Shown here: positions 16,915 through 25,340 of the stretch, in pieces
Layout of the letters: the number at the start of each line of letters is the position of its first letter
Position numbering within the stretch: the stretch's first letter is position 1
Origin: JAJAZB01 sp964244295
Lineage (GTDB): Bacteria > Bacteroidota > Bacteroidia > Cytophagales > Spirosomataceae
DNA: 64,000 nucleotides
Assembly (NCBI GenBank): GCA_964244295.1
Contig: CAXTIG010000002.1
Coordinates: 186,001-250,000, forward strand
Direction: 5' to 3'
Notes under the pieces: model-generated
What the model was told of the DNA's origin: nothing
The model's input: only the letters and a program-made list of their open reading frames with translations
Database searches by the model: none
Made by a program: the position numbers and the translations under genes

Positions 16915-17106
16915 ATGAACGAACAGCAGCGGCAGGACTATCTTGAGATGAAAGCCGCCGTAGAATTGGCCCTTGAACGGGTGGATGAACAAATCAAGAT
17001 TTTTCCGGCGAAAGGCAGCGACAATCGCTTTGCCGAACTGGTTCGGAAGGCGATTTATTACCGGGACATTCTACGGCAGATTGAGGAAGCGTTAACTCAG
17101 AACTAA
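16915..17106 (+). CDS. Small hypothetical protein
   Basis: A 63-residue, helical, charged protein (residues 8-30 and 40-60 look like two helices). No family recognised. The ATG at 16915 is preferred over a GTG at 16876. It lies between the kinase-like gene and another small ORF in the accessory island. Confidence 0.5.
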   Translation: MNEQQRQDYLEMKAAVELALERVDEQIKIFPAKGSDNRFAELVRKAIYYRDILRQIEEALTQN

Positions 17107-17114
17107 AAAATATC

Positions 17115-17366
17115 ATGGAAACCCAGGCAAGAGAATTCTACGAACGCTTTCAACGCGCTCAAACTTCAGCGGAGCGTGATACAGTTGCCGCTGAGTTTCA
17201 AACATTTTACGACGGCCTGACCGCTGCCGAAAAAACACAGGTCCGGCCCGTACTCGATGAAATACTGGACGACGCAGAGCGGATTTTGGAGGATGTCGCG
17301 CCTCTCATTGAGCGGACGGAGCAGATGCTTCGTACCCGGAATGAAGCTGTTTTGCGTTCGGCTTGA
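17115..17366 (+). CDS. Small hypothetical protein
   Basis: An 83-residue, almost entirely helical acidic protein, with long amphipathic segments (residues 5-30 and 50-80). No family recognised. It starts eight bases after the preceding small gene and ends 42 bases before the DUF2442 start, so all three probably share a transcript. Confidence 0.5.
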   Translation: METQAREFYERFQRAQTSAERDTVAAEFQTFYDGLTAAEKTQVRPVLDEILDDAERILEDVAPLIERTEQMLRTRNEAVLRSA

Positions 17367-17408
17367 AGGGTGTTGGACGACGTTTTGGCGGTTCAAATTT
17401 GGAATAAC

Positions 17409-17687
17409 ATGGAAGGCCTCATCGGCATCAAACCCGAAATAAAGCACATCGCGTTTACCCAACGCAGCAAGATGGACGTATACCTCGCCGACGGGCGAAT
17501 TGTCATCGTGCCGCTTTCCTGGTTTCCCAGCATCAAAAAACTAACCACCGCCCAGCGCGAACAATGGTACGTGATGCCCAACGGACTTTTCTCGTTCGAT
17601 GACTGCCCGGAAGTATTTCACGTCGAGCAGGTGTTGGGGAAAGAGGAAGAATATCGGTATTTGAAGCCAAAATTAGAGGCGGCTTAG
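17409..17687 (+). CDS. DUF2442 domain-containing protein
   Basis: A 92-residue protein with the DUF2442 pattern: a strand-rich start, VYLADGRIVIVPLSWFPSI, then LTTAQREQWYV and a final CPEVFHVEQVLG-like strand. DUF2442 proteins are often found beside DUF4160 or toxin-antitoxin genes and may be antitoxin-like regulators. The ATG at 17409 is used; a TTG at 17370 would add 13 residues. Confidence 0.8.
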   Translation: MEGLIGIKPEIKHIAFTQRSKMDVYLADGRIVIVPLSWFPSIKKLTTAQREQWYVMPNGLFSFDDCPEVFHVEQVLGKEEEYRYLKPKLEAA

Positions 17688-17728
17688 GAACAACATTCGT
17701 ATCTTTCAGCCAGAAAACAGCACAAGCC

Positions 17729-17962
17729 ATGACACTGGTACTTGACCTAAAAGACGACCTGGAGCAGAAACTTGAAGCCGCTGCCCGCCAGGAAGGGATA
17801 ACCGTCTCAGAATTGATTGGGAGCTACCTCGAAGAACTCGTTGAAAAAAAGCCAACGTCCATCGTAGACCGGTTGGTGGAGTTAATTGGGGATGTGAGCG
17901 TGCCGCCCGGTGGTGACGACAAAAAAGAATACTACGAAGCCAGGACGCAAAAATATGCCTAA
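17729..17962 (+). CDS. VapB-like antitoxin of a PIN-domain module
   Basis: A 77-residue protein with a ribbon-helix-helix-like N terminus (LVLDLKDDLEQKLEAAARQEGIT then VSELIGSYLEEL) and an acidic C-terminal tail that would wrap the toxin. It overlaps the PIN-domain gene by eight bases, as expected of VapBC pairs. Role inferred from context and length. Confidence 0.7.
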   Translation: MTLVLDLKDDLEQKLEAAARQEGITVSELIGSYLEELVEKKPTSIVDRLVELIGDVSVPPGGDDKKEYYEARTQKYA

Positions 17963-18383
17963 GCTCTACTTCGATACCAACATCCTGCTTGACTTCACGC
18001 TGAAACGCCAACCGTTTTTCGAGTCGGTCAGGCAATTGCTGGAGTTAGTTGAAGCGGGCAAGGCCGAAGCATTCACCTCGGTTTTGTGCATCGTTCACGC
18101 CCACTACCACACGCGCCGAGAATTCAAGGACGAACGGAAGGTGCGGGGTATCCTCGCTGGTTTACTCACGCTCGTAAAGCCGGTTGCCATTCCCGCTGGC
18201 CTGGCTTCCCACGCGCTTTCTCAATGGGAAATTACCGACTTTGAAGATGCCGTGCAGTGGGCCATCTGCCAGCACCACGCCATCGGATTCCTGATTACCC
18301 GAAACCAGAACGATTTTCCGGCTTCGGGAGGGATTATGGTTTGCGATGCAGAGACGTATTTGTTGCTTCACGCTCAACCGTAA
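17955..18383 (+). CDS. PIN-domain toxin (VapC-like ribonuclease)
   Basis: A 142-residue PIN-domain protein, the fold of VapC endoribonucleases. The N-terminal LYFDTNILLDF holds the first acidic metal ligand (Asp5 of MPKLYFD), DFEDAVQWAICQ holds a central acidic pair, and LITRNQNDF carries the C-terminal Asp. All the PIN acids appear to be present, so catalytic competence is likely. The ATG at 17955 sits inside the antitoxin gene's 3' end. Confidence 0.85.
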   Translation: MPKLYFDTNILLDFTLKRQPFFESVRQLLELVEAGKAEAFTSVLCIVHAHYHTRREFKDERKVRGILAGLLTLVKPVAIPAGLASHALSQWEITDFEDAVQWAICQHHAIGFLITRNQNDFPASGGIMVCDAETYLLLHAQP

Positions 18384-18493
18384 AGTGATATAACCAAGTC
18401 CCAGAAATAACATCACATCAGGATTGGTTACGTACAGAATCTATCATCACCATACATAAATTTATTTTCGCAATTTATCTTCCCATAACTCCT

Positions 18494-19060
18494 ATGGAAA
18501 AATCTGTCTTAAATCACATCAGAAGCCAGCAAGTAAAATTAAAGGTCAACTCGATTCTTGATAATTACGACGAAATTTCTAATGTACTTAATAAAAATCA
18601 AATTGCATTTGAAACATTCAAATCGAACATTGACGAGTATCCCGAAAGTATATGTTTAGGTTTTGGCACTGGTTGCGATTTTTTTGATACATATTCTGTT
18701 GCCTACATTTTTGAAAAATATGGCTTAGAATTTATTTATCCACTTCATTCTGAAGCTAATGTAATTTATATTGGTACAAATTTTTACGAAAGACATCATA
18801 AAGTCAGATATTTATATGCAAAATCTGAGCCAATTTACATCGAAGAGTTCTTTCAAATAAATCCTTATCTTAAATTAGATGAAGTTATCTCCAATCACTT
18901 TTGGCTTTCACTCGACCCTGAAGAGAAGTACGATAAAGACGATAATCTATTCAACGATAATGAATTACTTTGGGATGCTTTGACTGATGGAATGTACGGA
19001 AATTACGATGATTCTGACGCAGATGCTGACGACGCATCTTCAGTAATGGGACGGGATTAA
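18494..19060 (+). CDS. AT-rich hypothetical protein, probably acquired
   Basis: A 188-residue protein of unknown family. It is clearly richer in A+T than its neighbours, with many Asn, Ile, Tyr, Lys and AAT/ATT-type codons, and its 5' flank is also AT-rich. The N-terminal half is helical (residues 1-45); the centre carries aromatic strands (YPLHSEANVIYIGTNFYERH); the tail is very acidic (EYDKDD..., then DDSDADADDASS). It could be a recently acquired defence or immunity gene given its place in the toxin-antitoxin island, but nothing in the sequence proves that. Confidence 0.6.
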   Translation: MEKSVLNHIRSQQVKLKVNSILDNYDEISNVLNKNQIAFETFKSNIDEYPESICLGFGTGCDFFDTYSVAYIFEKYGLEFIYPLHSEANVIYIGTNFYERHHKVRYLYAKSEPIYIEEFFQINPYLKLDEVISNHFWLSLDPEEKYDKDDNLFNDNELLWDALTDGMYGNYDDSDADADDASSVMGRD

Positions 19061-19130
19061 ATCTTTTTTAACTCGTGCAAGTATAAGCACAGCGTAATTT
19101 CTACGGAACGATTTTGACAGTTTGCAACAG

Positions 19131-19742
19131 TCACTTTTCCGCTCCCACCCCCACAAACCGCCCCACAATCCATTCCAACACCCCCAGCAATTCTTCTGGC
19201 TGGTTGAGGTAGTAGCGCCGAGTGTCGATGGTCACGACCTGCTCGTGGAGGGTTAGGAATTGCCAGTCCTCGCCCGTCGTCACGCAGCCGTAAAGAACGG
19301 GGATTTGCCGGTCTTCTTTCAGGTTCTACAGTCGGGCACCGAGTAGCTGGGCCACGCACTGGCCCAGGCCCAGGTCAATGTTGTCGTTTTTGGCTTCCAC
19401 CAGCGAGAAAATCGGGGCCTGAATCACGTAGGAACTCTCGAAACTGATGAGGAAATCGCATTCGCCGTTGAGGTCATTTTCGGCGTCCACGTTTAGGTTC
19501 ACGCCCGAATAAATCTCAAACAGCGAGCCGTGCCGCTCCTTGAACTCAAACAGAATCGGGGAAACGATGCGCTCGGATTTGGCCTTTTCCGTCAGCAACA
19601 CCGAACGCTGGGCAATGTCAAGCGACTGCCGCAGCCAGTCGCTCAGTTCAATTCGCTCAACCTCAGGGAATAGCCGTTCGCGCCGCTCTTTCAACCCGAA
19701 TCGCCGGTAAACTTTTGCCAGCGTAAAGTCGCGGTAAGCCAT
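19131..19742 (-). pseudogene. Hypothetical protein gene interrupted by an in-frame TAG
   Basis: The frame opens at the ATG at 19740-19742 and reads 138 residues to a TAG at 19326-19328 (ending QLLGARL). Read past the TAG in the same frame, it continues for about 64 more residues (NLKEDRQIPVLYGCVTTGEDW...) to a TGA at 19131-19133. The continuation contains YGCVTTGEDWQF and TIDTRRYYL, which look like the normal C-terminal end of a family of nuclease-like hypothetical proteins found in cyanobacteria and Bacteroidota. One base change (for example Tyr to TAG) would break it. It could also be a sequencing error. The intact half holds VEAKNDNIDLGLGQ, a PD-(D/E)xK-like motif. Confidence 0.7.
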
Positions 19743-19762
19743 CGGGTTTCAGGGTTTATTGC

Positions 19763-19770
19763 CAAATTTA
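19763..19770 (-). promoter_or_regulatory. Putative -7 promoter element of the interrupted gene
   Basis: TAAATTTG on the minus strand matches TAnnTTTG and lies about 20 bases before the ATG at 19742. Confidence 0.4.
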
Positions 19771-19785
19771 CGCTGCCGCTCGCAC

Positions 19786-19861
19786 CGATTTACAATCGCT
19801 GCGTGAACGGAATTGCGTCTGAGACGCAAACCCATCACGACCCCGATTGCAAATCGGGGTC
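19786..19861. repeat. Composite of three palindromes upstream of dnaE
   Basis: Three dyads lie in a row: CGATTTACAATCG (19786-19798), TTGCGTCTGAGACGCAA (19813-19829) and CGATTGCAAATCG within the longer ACCCCGATTGCAAATCGGGGT (19840-19860). The first and third have the CGA...TCG form and are inverted relative to each other, like a BIME-type REP cluster. dnaE starts 15 bases further on. Confidence 0.65.
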
Positions 19862-19875
19862 AGCCAACTAACTTC

Positions 19876-22800
19876 ATGCAATTCTCCCACCTCCACTGCC
19901 ACACCAAGTACTCCCTCCTCGACGGCGCGGCGGACATCTCGAAGATGTTCAAAAAAGCCAAAGAAGACAACATGCCCGCCGTGGCCATCACCGACCACGG
20001 GAATATGTTCGGGGCCTTCAAGTTCGTGGCCGAGGCGGGGAAGTACGGCGTGAAGCCCATCGTGGGCTGCGAGTTTTACGTGGTGACCGACCGGACGAAA
20101 AAGAAGTTTACGAAGGAAGAAAAAGACCAGCGCTTCCACCAACTGATGCTGGCCAAAAACCCGGAGGGCTACAAAAACCTGGTGAAACTCTGCTCGCTGG
20201 GCTACGTGGAGGGGCTGTACGGCAAGTACCCGCGCATCGACAAGAGCCTGATCGAGAAATACCACGACGGCCTGATTGCCACTACCTGCTGCATCGGGGC
20301 GAGCGTGCCGAAGGCGATTCTGAAAAAAGGCGAGGCCGAAGGCGAGAAGGAATTCCTCTGGTGGCTTAACATTTTCGGCGACGATTACTACGTCGAACTC
20401 CAGAACCACGACATCCCCGACCAGCTTCGGGTAAACGAAGTGCTGCTGAAGTTTGCCCGCAAGCACAACGTCAAAATCATCGCCTCCAACGACTCGCACT
20501 ACGTGGAGCAGGCCGACGCCAACGCCCACGACATTTTGCTCTGCGTCAACACCGGCGAGAAAAAAAGCACCCCCTCGGCCAAAGATTTCAGCGACGACGA
20601 GGCCATGCCCAAAGGCACACGCTTCGCGTTTTACAACGACCAGTTTTACTTCAAGTCCACCGCCGAAATGACCCAGCTTTGGAGTCATCTACCGGAGGCC
20701 ATCGACAACACGAACGAAATCGTGGACAAGGTGGAGGTTTTGAAACTGAAAAAAGACATCCTGCTGCCCAATTTCCCGGTGCCGACGGAGTTTCTGCTCC
20801 ATTCCGACGATACGCTCAACCAGTGGGAATACCTGAAACACCTGAGCTTCGAGGGTGCCCGCGAGCGGTACCGGGAAATCACGGCGGAGGTGGAAGAGCG
20901 CCTCAACTTTGAGTTGCACGTCGTCAAAACGATGGGCTTCGCGGGGTACTTCCTCATCGTGGCCGATTTTATCAAGGCCGGGCGCGACATGGGCGTGTTC
21001 GTCGGGCCGGGGCGCGGCTCGGCGGCGGGGTCGGCGGTGGCGTACTGCATCGGCATCACCAACATCGACCCCATCAAGTACAACCTGCTCTTCGAGCGGT
21101 TCCTGAACCCCGACCGCAAGTCGATGCCCGACATCGACACCGATTTTGACGACGCCGGGCGGCAGAAAGTCATCGACTACGTGGTGGACAAGTACGGGCG
21201 GGCGCAGGTGGCGCAGATTGTGAGCTACACCGGCATGAAGGCCAAGTCGAGCATCAAAGATGTGGGCCGGGTACTCGATTTGTCGCTCGAAGAAACGGTG
21301 GCACTCACCAAGCTCATTCCCGAAAAACCGCTCGATTTAACCCTGGATCGCATTCTGCTCGCGCCCCTCGAAGGGCCGAACAGCCTGAAGGCGAAGGAAG
21401 GCATGGGCCACGAAGACCTCGAAAACGTCCAGAAGCTGCGCGACATCATGAACGGCAAGGGCGTGGCCGGGCAGGTGTTGAAGGAATCGCTCACGCTCGA
21501 AGGCTCGGTGCGGGGCACGGGCATCCACGCGGCGGGCATCATCATCGCCCCGAAGGATTTGACCGAAATCATCCCGGTTTGCGTGGCGAAGGATTCGGAA
21601 TTGTACGTCACGCAGTTCGAGGGAAAAATCATTGAAGACGCGGGCGTCATCAAGATGGACTTTCTCGGTCTTTCGACGCTCACGATTCTCAAAAACTGTC
21701 TGGCGCTCATCAAGCAAAACCACAACCTCGACCTCGACCTCGACACCTTGCCGCTCGACGATCCCAAAACCTACGAACTTTTCCAGCGCGGCGAAACCTA
21801 CGCGGTGTTTCAGTACGAAAGTGCGGGGATGCAGAAGTACATGAAGGATTTGAAGCCCACGCGCTTCGAGGACCTCATCGCCATGAACGCCCTGTACCGC
21901 CCCGGCCCGATTGCCTACATTCCCGAATTCATCGAGCGCCGGCACGGGCGGCGGGAGGTGGCGTACGATTTGCCCGAAATGGAGGAATACCTGACCGACA
22001 CCTACGGCATCACGGTGTACCAGGAGCAGTTGATGCAGCTTTCGCAGAAACTGGCCGATTTCACGAAGGGCGACGCCGACGTGCTTCGCAAGGCGATGGG
22101 CAAGAAAGACCGCGCCACGCTCGACAAAATGAAGGGCAAATTCGTGGAAGGCACGACTAGAAACGGGCACAACAAGAAAATCTGCGAGAAAATCTGGACC
22201 GACTGGGAAGCCTTCGCCCAGTACGCCTTCAACAAATCGCACTCGACCTGCTACGCCTTCGTGGCCTACCAAACGGCCTACCTCAAGGCCCACTACCCGG
22301 CTGAATACATGGCAGCCAACCTCACCAACGAGTTGGGCGACATCAAGAAGATCACGGCGTTCATGGAAGAAACCCGGCGTATGGGCCTGCCCGTGCTCGG
22401 CCCGGACGTGAACGAATCCATCCGCACGTTCAACGCCCTCAATCCCGTCGACGGCAAAAGCGCGCCCGTCATTCGTTTTGGCCTGGGGGGCGTGAAGGGT
22501 GCGGGCGATGCCGCCGTGGAAGCCATCATCGAGGAGCGGGAAAAAGGCGGCCCCTACACCGATATTTTCGATTTCATCACCCGCGTGAACCTACGGACGG
22601 TGAACAAAAAAACGCTGGAAAGCCTGGCCTACGCCGGGGCCTTCGATTCCTTCGAGATTCCACGGGCGGCGTATTTCCTCGGCGACGGCGGCAGTTTCAT
22701 CGAAACGCTGATTCGCTACGCCAACCGTTACCACGAGGAAAAAGCCGCCGCGCAGGTTTCGCTGTTCGGCGCTTCGGGTGGCAGCACCACGCCAGGGGCC

Positions 22801-23484
22801 ATGATGCCCCGCGTGCCGCAGGTGACCCAAACCTGGAGCCGGATGGAGCAACTCAACTTCGAGCGCGACGTGGTGGGCATCTACATTTCCGGCCACCCGC
22901 TCGACGATTTCCGGCTCGAAATGGACAATTTCTGCTCGACCACCCTCGACAAGGTGGGGGAAGAAATCTGGCAAAACCGGGATTTGAGCATCGCGGGCAT
23001 CGTGACGAAGTTTCAGGAGCGCTACGCCAAAAACGGTAACCCCTTCTGCATTTTCACCGTCGAAGATTACGGCGGAAGTCTGGAAATCGCGCTGTTCGGT
23101 GATGACTACGTGAAACACGGCCCGTACATTAAGCAAGACCATTTTCTGTTCATCCGGGGCCGAATGCAACCCAGTTGGCGCAACCAGGGACAATTTGAGT
23201 TCAAGGCCACCCAAATTCAGTTGTTGCCCGAAGTGCGGGAGAAGCTTTGCAAGCAACTCAGCATCGAACTGAACATGAAATTGGTGAGCCGGGAATTGGT
23301 GAACGAGTTGAACAACATAGTCGCCGCCAATCCTGGCCGCTGTGACCTGCTCGTGACGCTGAAAGACGTGGACAGCACCGTGGACGTGACGCTGTTCAGC
23401 CGAAAGGTGAAAGTGGCGGTGACGAATGAACTGCTGGGAAGTTTGGAAGGGTTGGTGGGGAAGAAGAGTTTTCGGTTGAATTGA
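19876..23484 (+). CDS. dnaE: DNA polymerase III subunit alpha
   Basis: The replicative polymerase catalytic subunit, 1202 residues. The N-terminal PHP domain opens with FSHLHCHTKYSLLDG and ITDHGNMFGAF. The polymerase catalytic acids are in PDIDTDFDD (Asp419, Asp421 and Asp423 region), with GRGSAAGSAVAYC just before. The fingers and the RPGPIAYIPEFI and ADVLRKAMGKK blocks follow, then an OB-fold region (about 1030-1130) and a C-terminal domain. The ATG at 19876 (MQFSHLHCH) is the standard start; the longer frame begins in the repeat cluster. It stands apart from its neighbours. Confidence 0.96.
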   Translation: MQFSHLHCHTKYSLLDGAADISKMFKKAKEDNMPAVAITDHGNMFGAFKFVAEAGKYGVKPIVGCEFYVVTDRTKKKFTKEEKDQRFHQLMLAKNPEGYKNLVKLCSLGYVEGLYGKYPRIDKSLIEKYHDGLIATTCCIGASVPKAILKKGEAEGEKEFLWWLNIFGDDYYVELQNHDIPDQLRVNEVLLKFARKHNVKIIASNDSHYVEQADANAHDILLCVNTGEKKSTPSAKDFSDDEAMPKGTRFAFYNDQFYFKSTAEMTQLWSHLPEAIDNTNEIVDKVEVLKLKKDILLPNFPVPTEFLLHSDDTLNQWEYLKHLSFEGARERYREITAEVEERLNFELHVVKTMGFAGYFLIVADFIKAGRDMGVFVGPGRGSAAGSAVAYCIGITNIDPIKYNLLFERFLNPDRKSMPDIDTDFDDAGRQKVIDYVVDKYGRAQVAQIVSYTGMKAKSSIKDVGRVLDLSLEETVALTKLIPEKPLDLTLDRILLAPLEGPNSLKAKEGMGHEDLENVQKLRDIMNGKGVAGQVLKESLTLEGSVRGTGIHAAGIIIAPKDLTEIIPVCVAKDSELYVTQFEGKIIEDAGVIKMDFLGLSTLTILKNCLALIKQNHNLDLDLDTLPLDDPKTYELFQRGETYAVFQYESAGMQKYMKDLKPTRFEDLIAMNALYRPGPIAYIPEFIERRHGRREVAYDLPEMEEYLTDTYGITVYQEQLMQLSQKLADFTKGDADVLRKAMGKKDRATLDKMKGKFVEGTTRNGHNKKICEKIWTDWEAFAQYAFNKSHSTCYAFVAYQTAYLKAHYPAEYMAANLTNELGDIKKITAFMEETRRMGLPVLGPDVNESIRTFNALNPVDGKSAPVIRFGLGGVKGAGDAAVEAIIEEREKGGPYTDIFDFITRVNLRTVNKKTLESLAYAGAFDSFEIPRAAYFLGDGGSFIETLIRYANRYHEEKAAAQVSLFGASGGSTTPGAMMPRVPQVTQTWSRMEQLNFERDVVGIYISGHPLDDFRLEMDNFCSTTLDKVGEEIWQNRDLSIAGIVTKFQERYAKNGNPFCIFTVEDYGGSLEIALFGDDYVKHGPYIKQDHFLFIRGRMQPSWRNQGQFEFKATQIQLLPEVREKLCKQLSIELNMKLVSRELVNELNNIVAANPGRCDLLVTLKDVDSTVDVTLFSRKVKVAVTNELLGSLEGLVGKKSFRLN

Positions 23485-23731
23485 CGGAGGTTCTGTGCTG
23501 CCAACGATTGCGACTTATTCAAGTTTAAGCGGAAGCAAGGGGTGAAAAATCCGTCACCGTTGCCGACCTGCCGCTCGTTCGCAGTTGGGCGGCATGCTCA
23601 ATTTTGTCAAGGGCATTTTGTAGGTATTCTCTTCGTTCCTAACCGGATTCGGGGCGCTTCGTGAACCAATTTCAGGAAGCATCCTGTTTGTCTTCTGAAC
23701 TTAAAATTCAATCATAAATCAGGAAATTCTC

Positions 23732-24067
23732 ATGGCAAAAGCACTTGCTCTCACCGATGCCACGTTCAACGAGGTCATCAATTCCGACAAACCCGTTCTG
23801 GTCGATTTCTGGGCCGAATGGTGCGGACCTTGTAAAATGATCGGGCCGCTGGTCGAAGAACTCGCCGGTGAATACGAAGGGAAAGCCATCGTGGCGAAAA
23901 TGGACGTGGATGCCAATTCGCAGATTCCGGCTCAGTTCGGCATCCGCAGCATTCCCACGCTGATGATTTTCAAAAACGGCCAACTGGTCGATAAAGTCGT
24001 TGGGGCCGTTCCGAAGGCAGTTTTGAATCAAAAACTGGCCGCTCAACTTCAGGAAGCGGAGGCGTAA
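23732..24067 (+). CDS. trxA: Thioredoxin
   Basis: A 111-residue classical cytosolic thioredoxin. The redox site WCGPC (Cys31, Cys34) follows VDFWAEW, and the cis-proline segment IRSIPTLMIFKNG is intact. It reduces protein disulfides and is recycled by thioredoxin reductase. A strong hairpin terminator follows. The 247 bases upstream hold no recognisable gene and probably contain the promoter. Confidence 0.96.
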   Translation: MAKALALTDATFNEVINSDKPVLVDFWAEWCGPCKMIGPLVEELAGEYEGKAIVAKMDVDANSQIPAQFGIRSIPTLMIFKNGQLVDKVVGAVPKAVLNQKLAAQLQEAEA

Positions 24068-24085
24068 TTTTCGGTTTACCCACTT

Positions 24086-25276
24086 TTAAAGGCTTGCGAG
24101 AATCACCTCGCAAGCCTTTTTAATTTCTTCCTCGGTGATGGTCAGCGGTGGCGCGATGCGCATGGCGCTGTCGCAGAAGAGGAACCAATCCGTAATTACC
24201 CCGCTGGCAATGGCCCGGTCGATGCTTGGTTTCAAGGTCGCGAAATCCTCAAACTGCACGGCCATCATCAGCCCCTGGTTACGGATTTCCCGAATGGACG
24301 GGTGAACCAGCAGCGACCGAATCAGCGCCGCTTTCGCCGCGACGCTTTCGCATAATTTTTCGTCCTGAATCACCCGCATCGTGGCCAACGAAGCCGCGCA
24401 ACTCACCGGGTGCCCGCCGAAGGTGGTGATGTGACCGAGGACGGGGTTGTTTTTGAAAACGGCCATGATTTCCTGCGGAGCGATGAAGGCCCCGATGGGC
24501 ATTCCCCCGCCCATGCCCTTCGCGCAGACCAGCACGTCGGGAACGATGCCGAATGGCTCAAAAGCCCAGAACGTCCCCGTTCGGCCAAACCCCGTTTGAA
24601 TTTCATCGAATATCAACAGCGCCCCGACCTCGTTGCAGCGTTGACGAAGGGCTGGAAAATAGGCCGGGCCGGGAATCCGCACCCCCGCCTCGCCCTGAAT
24701 CACTTCGATCACGACCGCCGCCGTCCGGCAGGTGATTTTTTCCAACTCGTCCAGATTTCCGTGGCGGATGTGATGGATTCCGGGCAGGAGCGGGCGGTAA
24801 GCCTGCTTGAAAAATTCGGCACCCGCTAAACTTAAGGCCCCCTGACTCGCCCCGTGGTAGGCGTTGAAACAGCTCACGATTTCCTGCCGCCCCGTAAAGC
24901 GCTTCGCCAGTTTCATGGCTCCTTCGATCGCCTCGGTGCCAGAATTGGTGAAATACACGTTGTCGAGCGGGCGGTTTAACTTCCCAACTGTTTCCAGCGT
25001 GGAAACCAGCGCCTCGGCCAGTTGTACCTGCGGGCTTTGCACAAATTCCCCGTACACCATCAGGTGCAGGTACTGATCCACCTGCGACTTGATTGCCTCC
25101 ACCACGCGGGGGTGCCGATGCCCCACGTTCGAAACCCCGATTCCCGAAATCAGATCCATCCAACGCTCGCCGTTTTTTCCGTGCAGGTACACCCCCTCCG
25201 CCCGTTCGATTTCGAGCGCGAGCGGAAAATCAGAGGTTTGGGCGAGGTGTGTTAAAAAAAGTTGCCGTTGGCTCAT
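24086..25276 (-). CDS. Class III PLP-dependent aminotransferase
   Basis: A 396-residue fold-type I aminotransferase of the ornithine / acetylornithine / 4-aminobutyrate group. Seen are SGIGVSNVGHRHP near the N terminus, NSGTEAIEGAMK (111-122), the cofactor Asp224 in FDEIQTGFGRTG and the PLP lysine Lys253 in CAKGMGGGMPIG. It moves an amino group between a diamine or omega-amino acid and an oxoacid; the substrate cannot be named. The start at 25276 (MSQRQLFLTHLAQTS) fits Bacteroidota homologues; upstream starts overlap the divergent outer-membrane gene. Its 3' end lies in the shared terminator. Confidence 0.87.
   Translation of the reverse strand: MSQRQLFLTHLAQTSDFPLALEIERAEGVYLHGKNGERWMDLISGIGVSNVGHRHPRVVEAIKSQVDQYLHLMVYGEFVQSPQVQLAEALVSTLETVGKLNRPLDNVYFTNSGTEAIEGAMKLAKRFTGRQEIVSCFNAYHGASQGALSLAGAEFFKQAYRPLLPGIHHIRHGNLDELEKITCRTAAVVIEVIQGEAGVRIPGPAYFPALRQRCNEVGALLIFDEIQTGFGRTGTFWAFEPFGIVPDVLVCAKGMGGGMPIGAFIAPQEIMAVFKNNPVLGHITTFGGHPVSCAASLATMRVIQDEKLCESVAAKAALIRSLLVHPSIREIRNQGLMMAVQFEDFATLKPSIDRAIASGVITDWFLFCDSAMRIAPPLTITEEEIKKACEVILASL
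24088..24121. terminator. Bidirectional terminator between trxA and the aminotransferase
   Basis: AAAGGCTTGCGAG pairs with CTCGCAAGCCTTT across a six-base loop, with T-rich flanks on both strands. It overlaps the last codons of the convergent aminotransferase gene. Confidence 0.85.
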
Positions 25277-25340
25277 TCCTGTTGGCGGGGCATCGCCAAT
25301 GGCGTAATTTGCTAGCGCGTCTTCTCTCTGTTTCCTCGCC

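Noticed and set aside
23485..23731. Possible tRNA or small RNA upstream of trxA
   Set aside because: No cloverleaf or clear terminator could be traced; only a promoter is expected.
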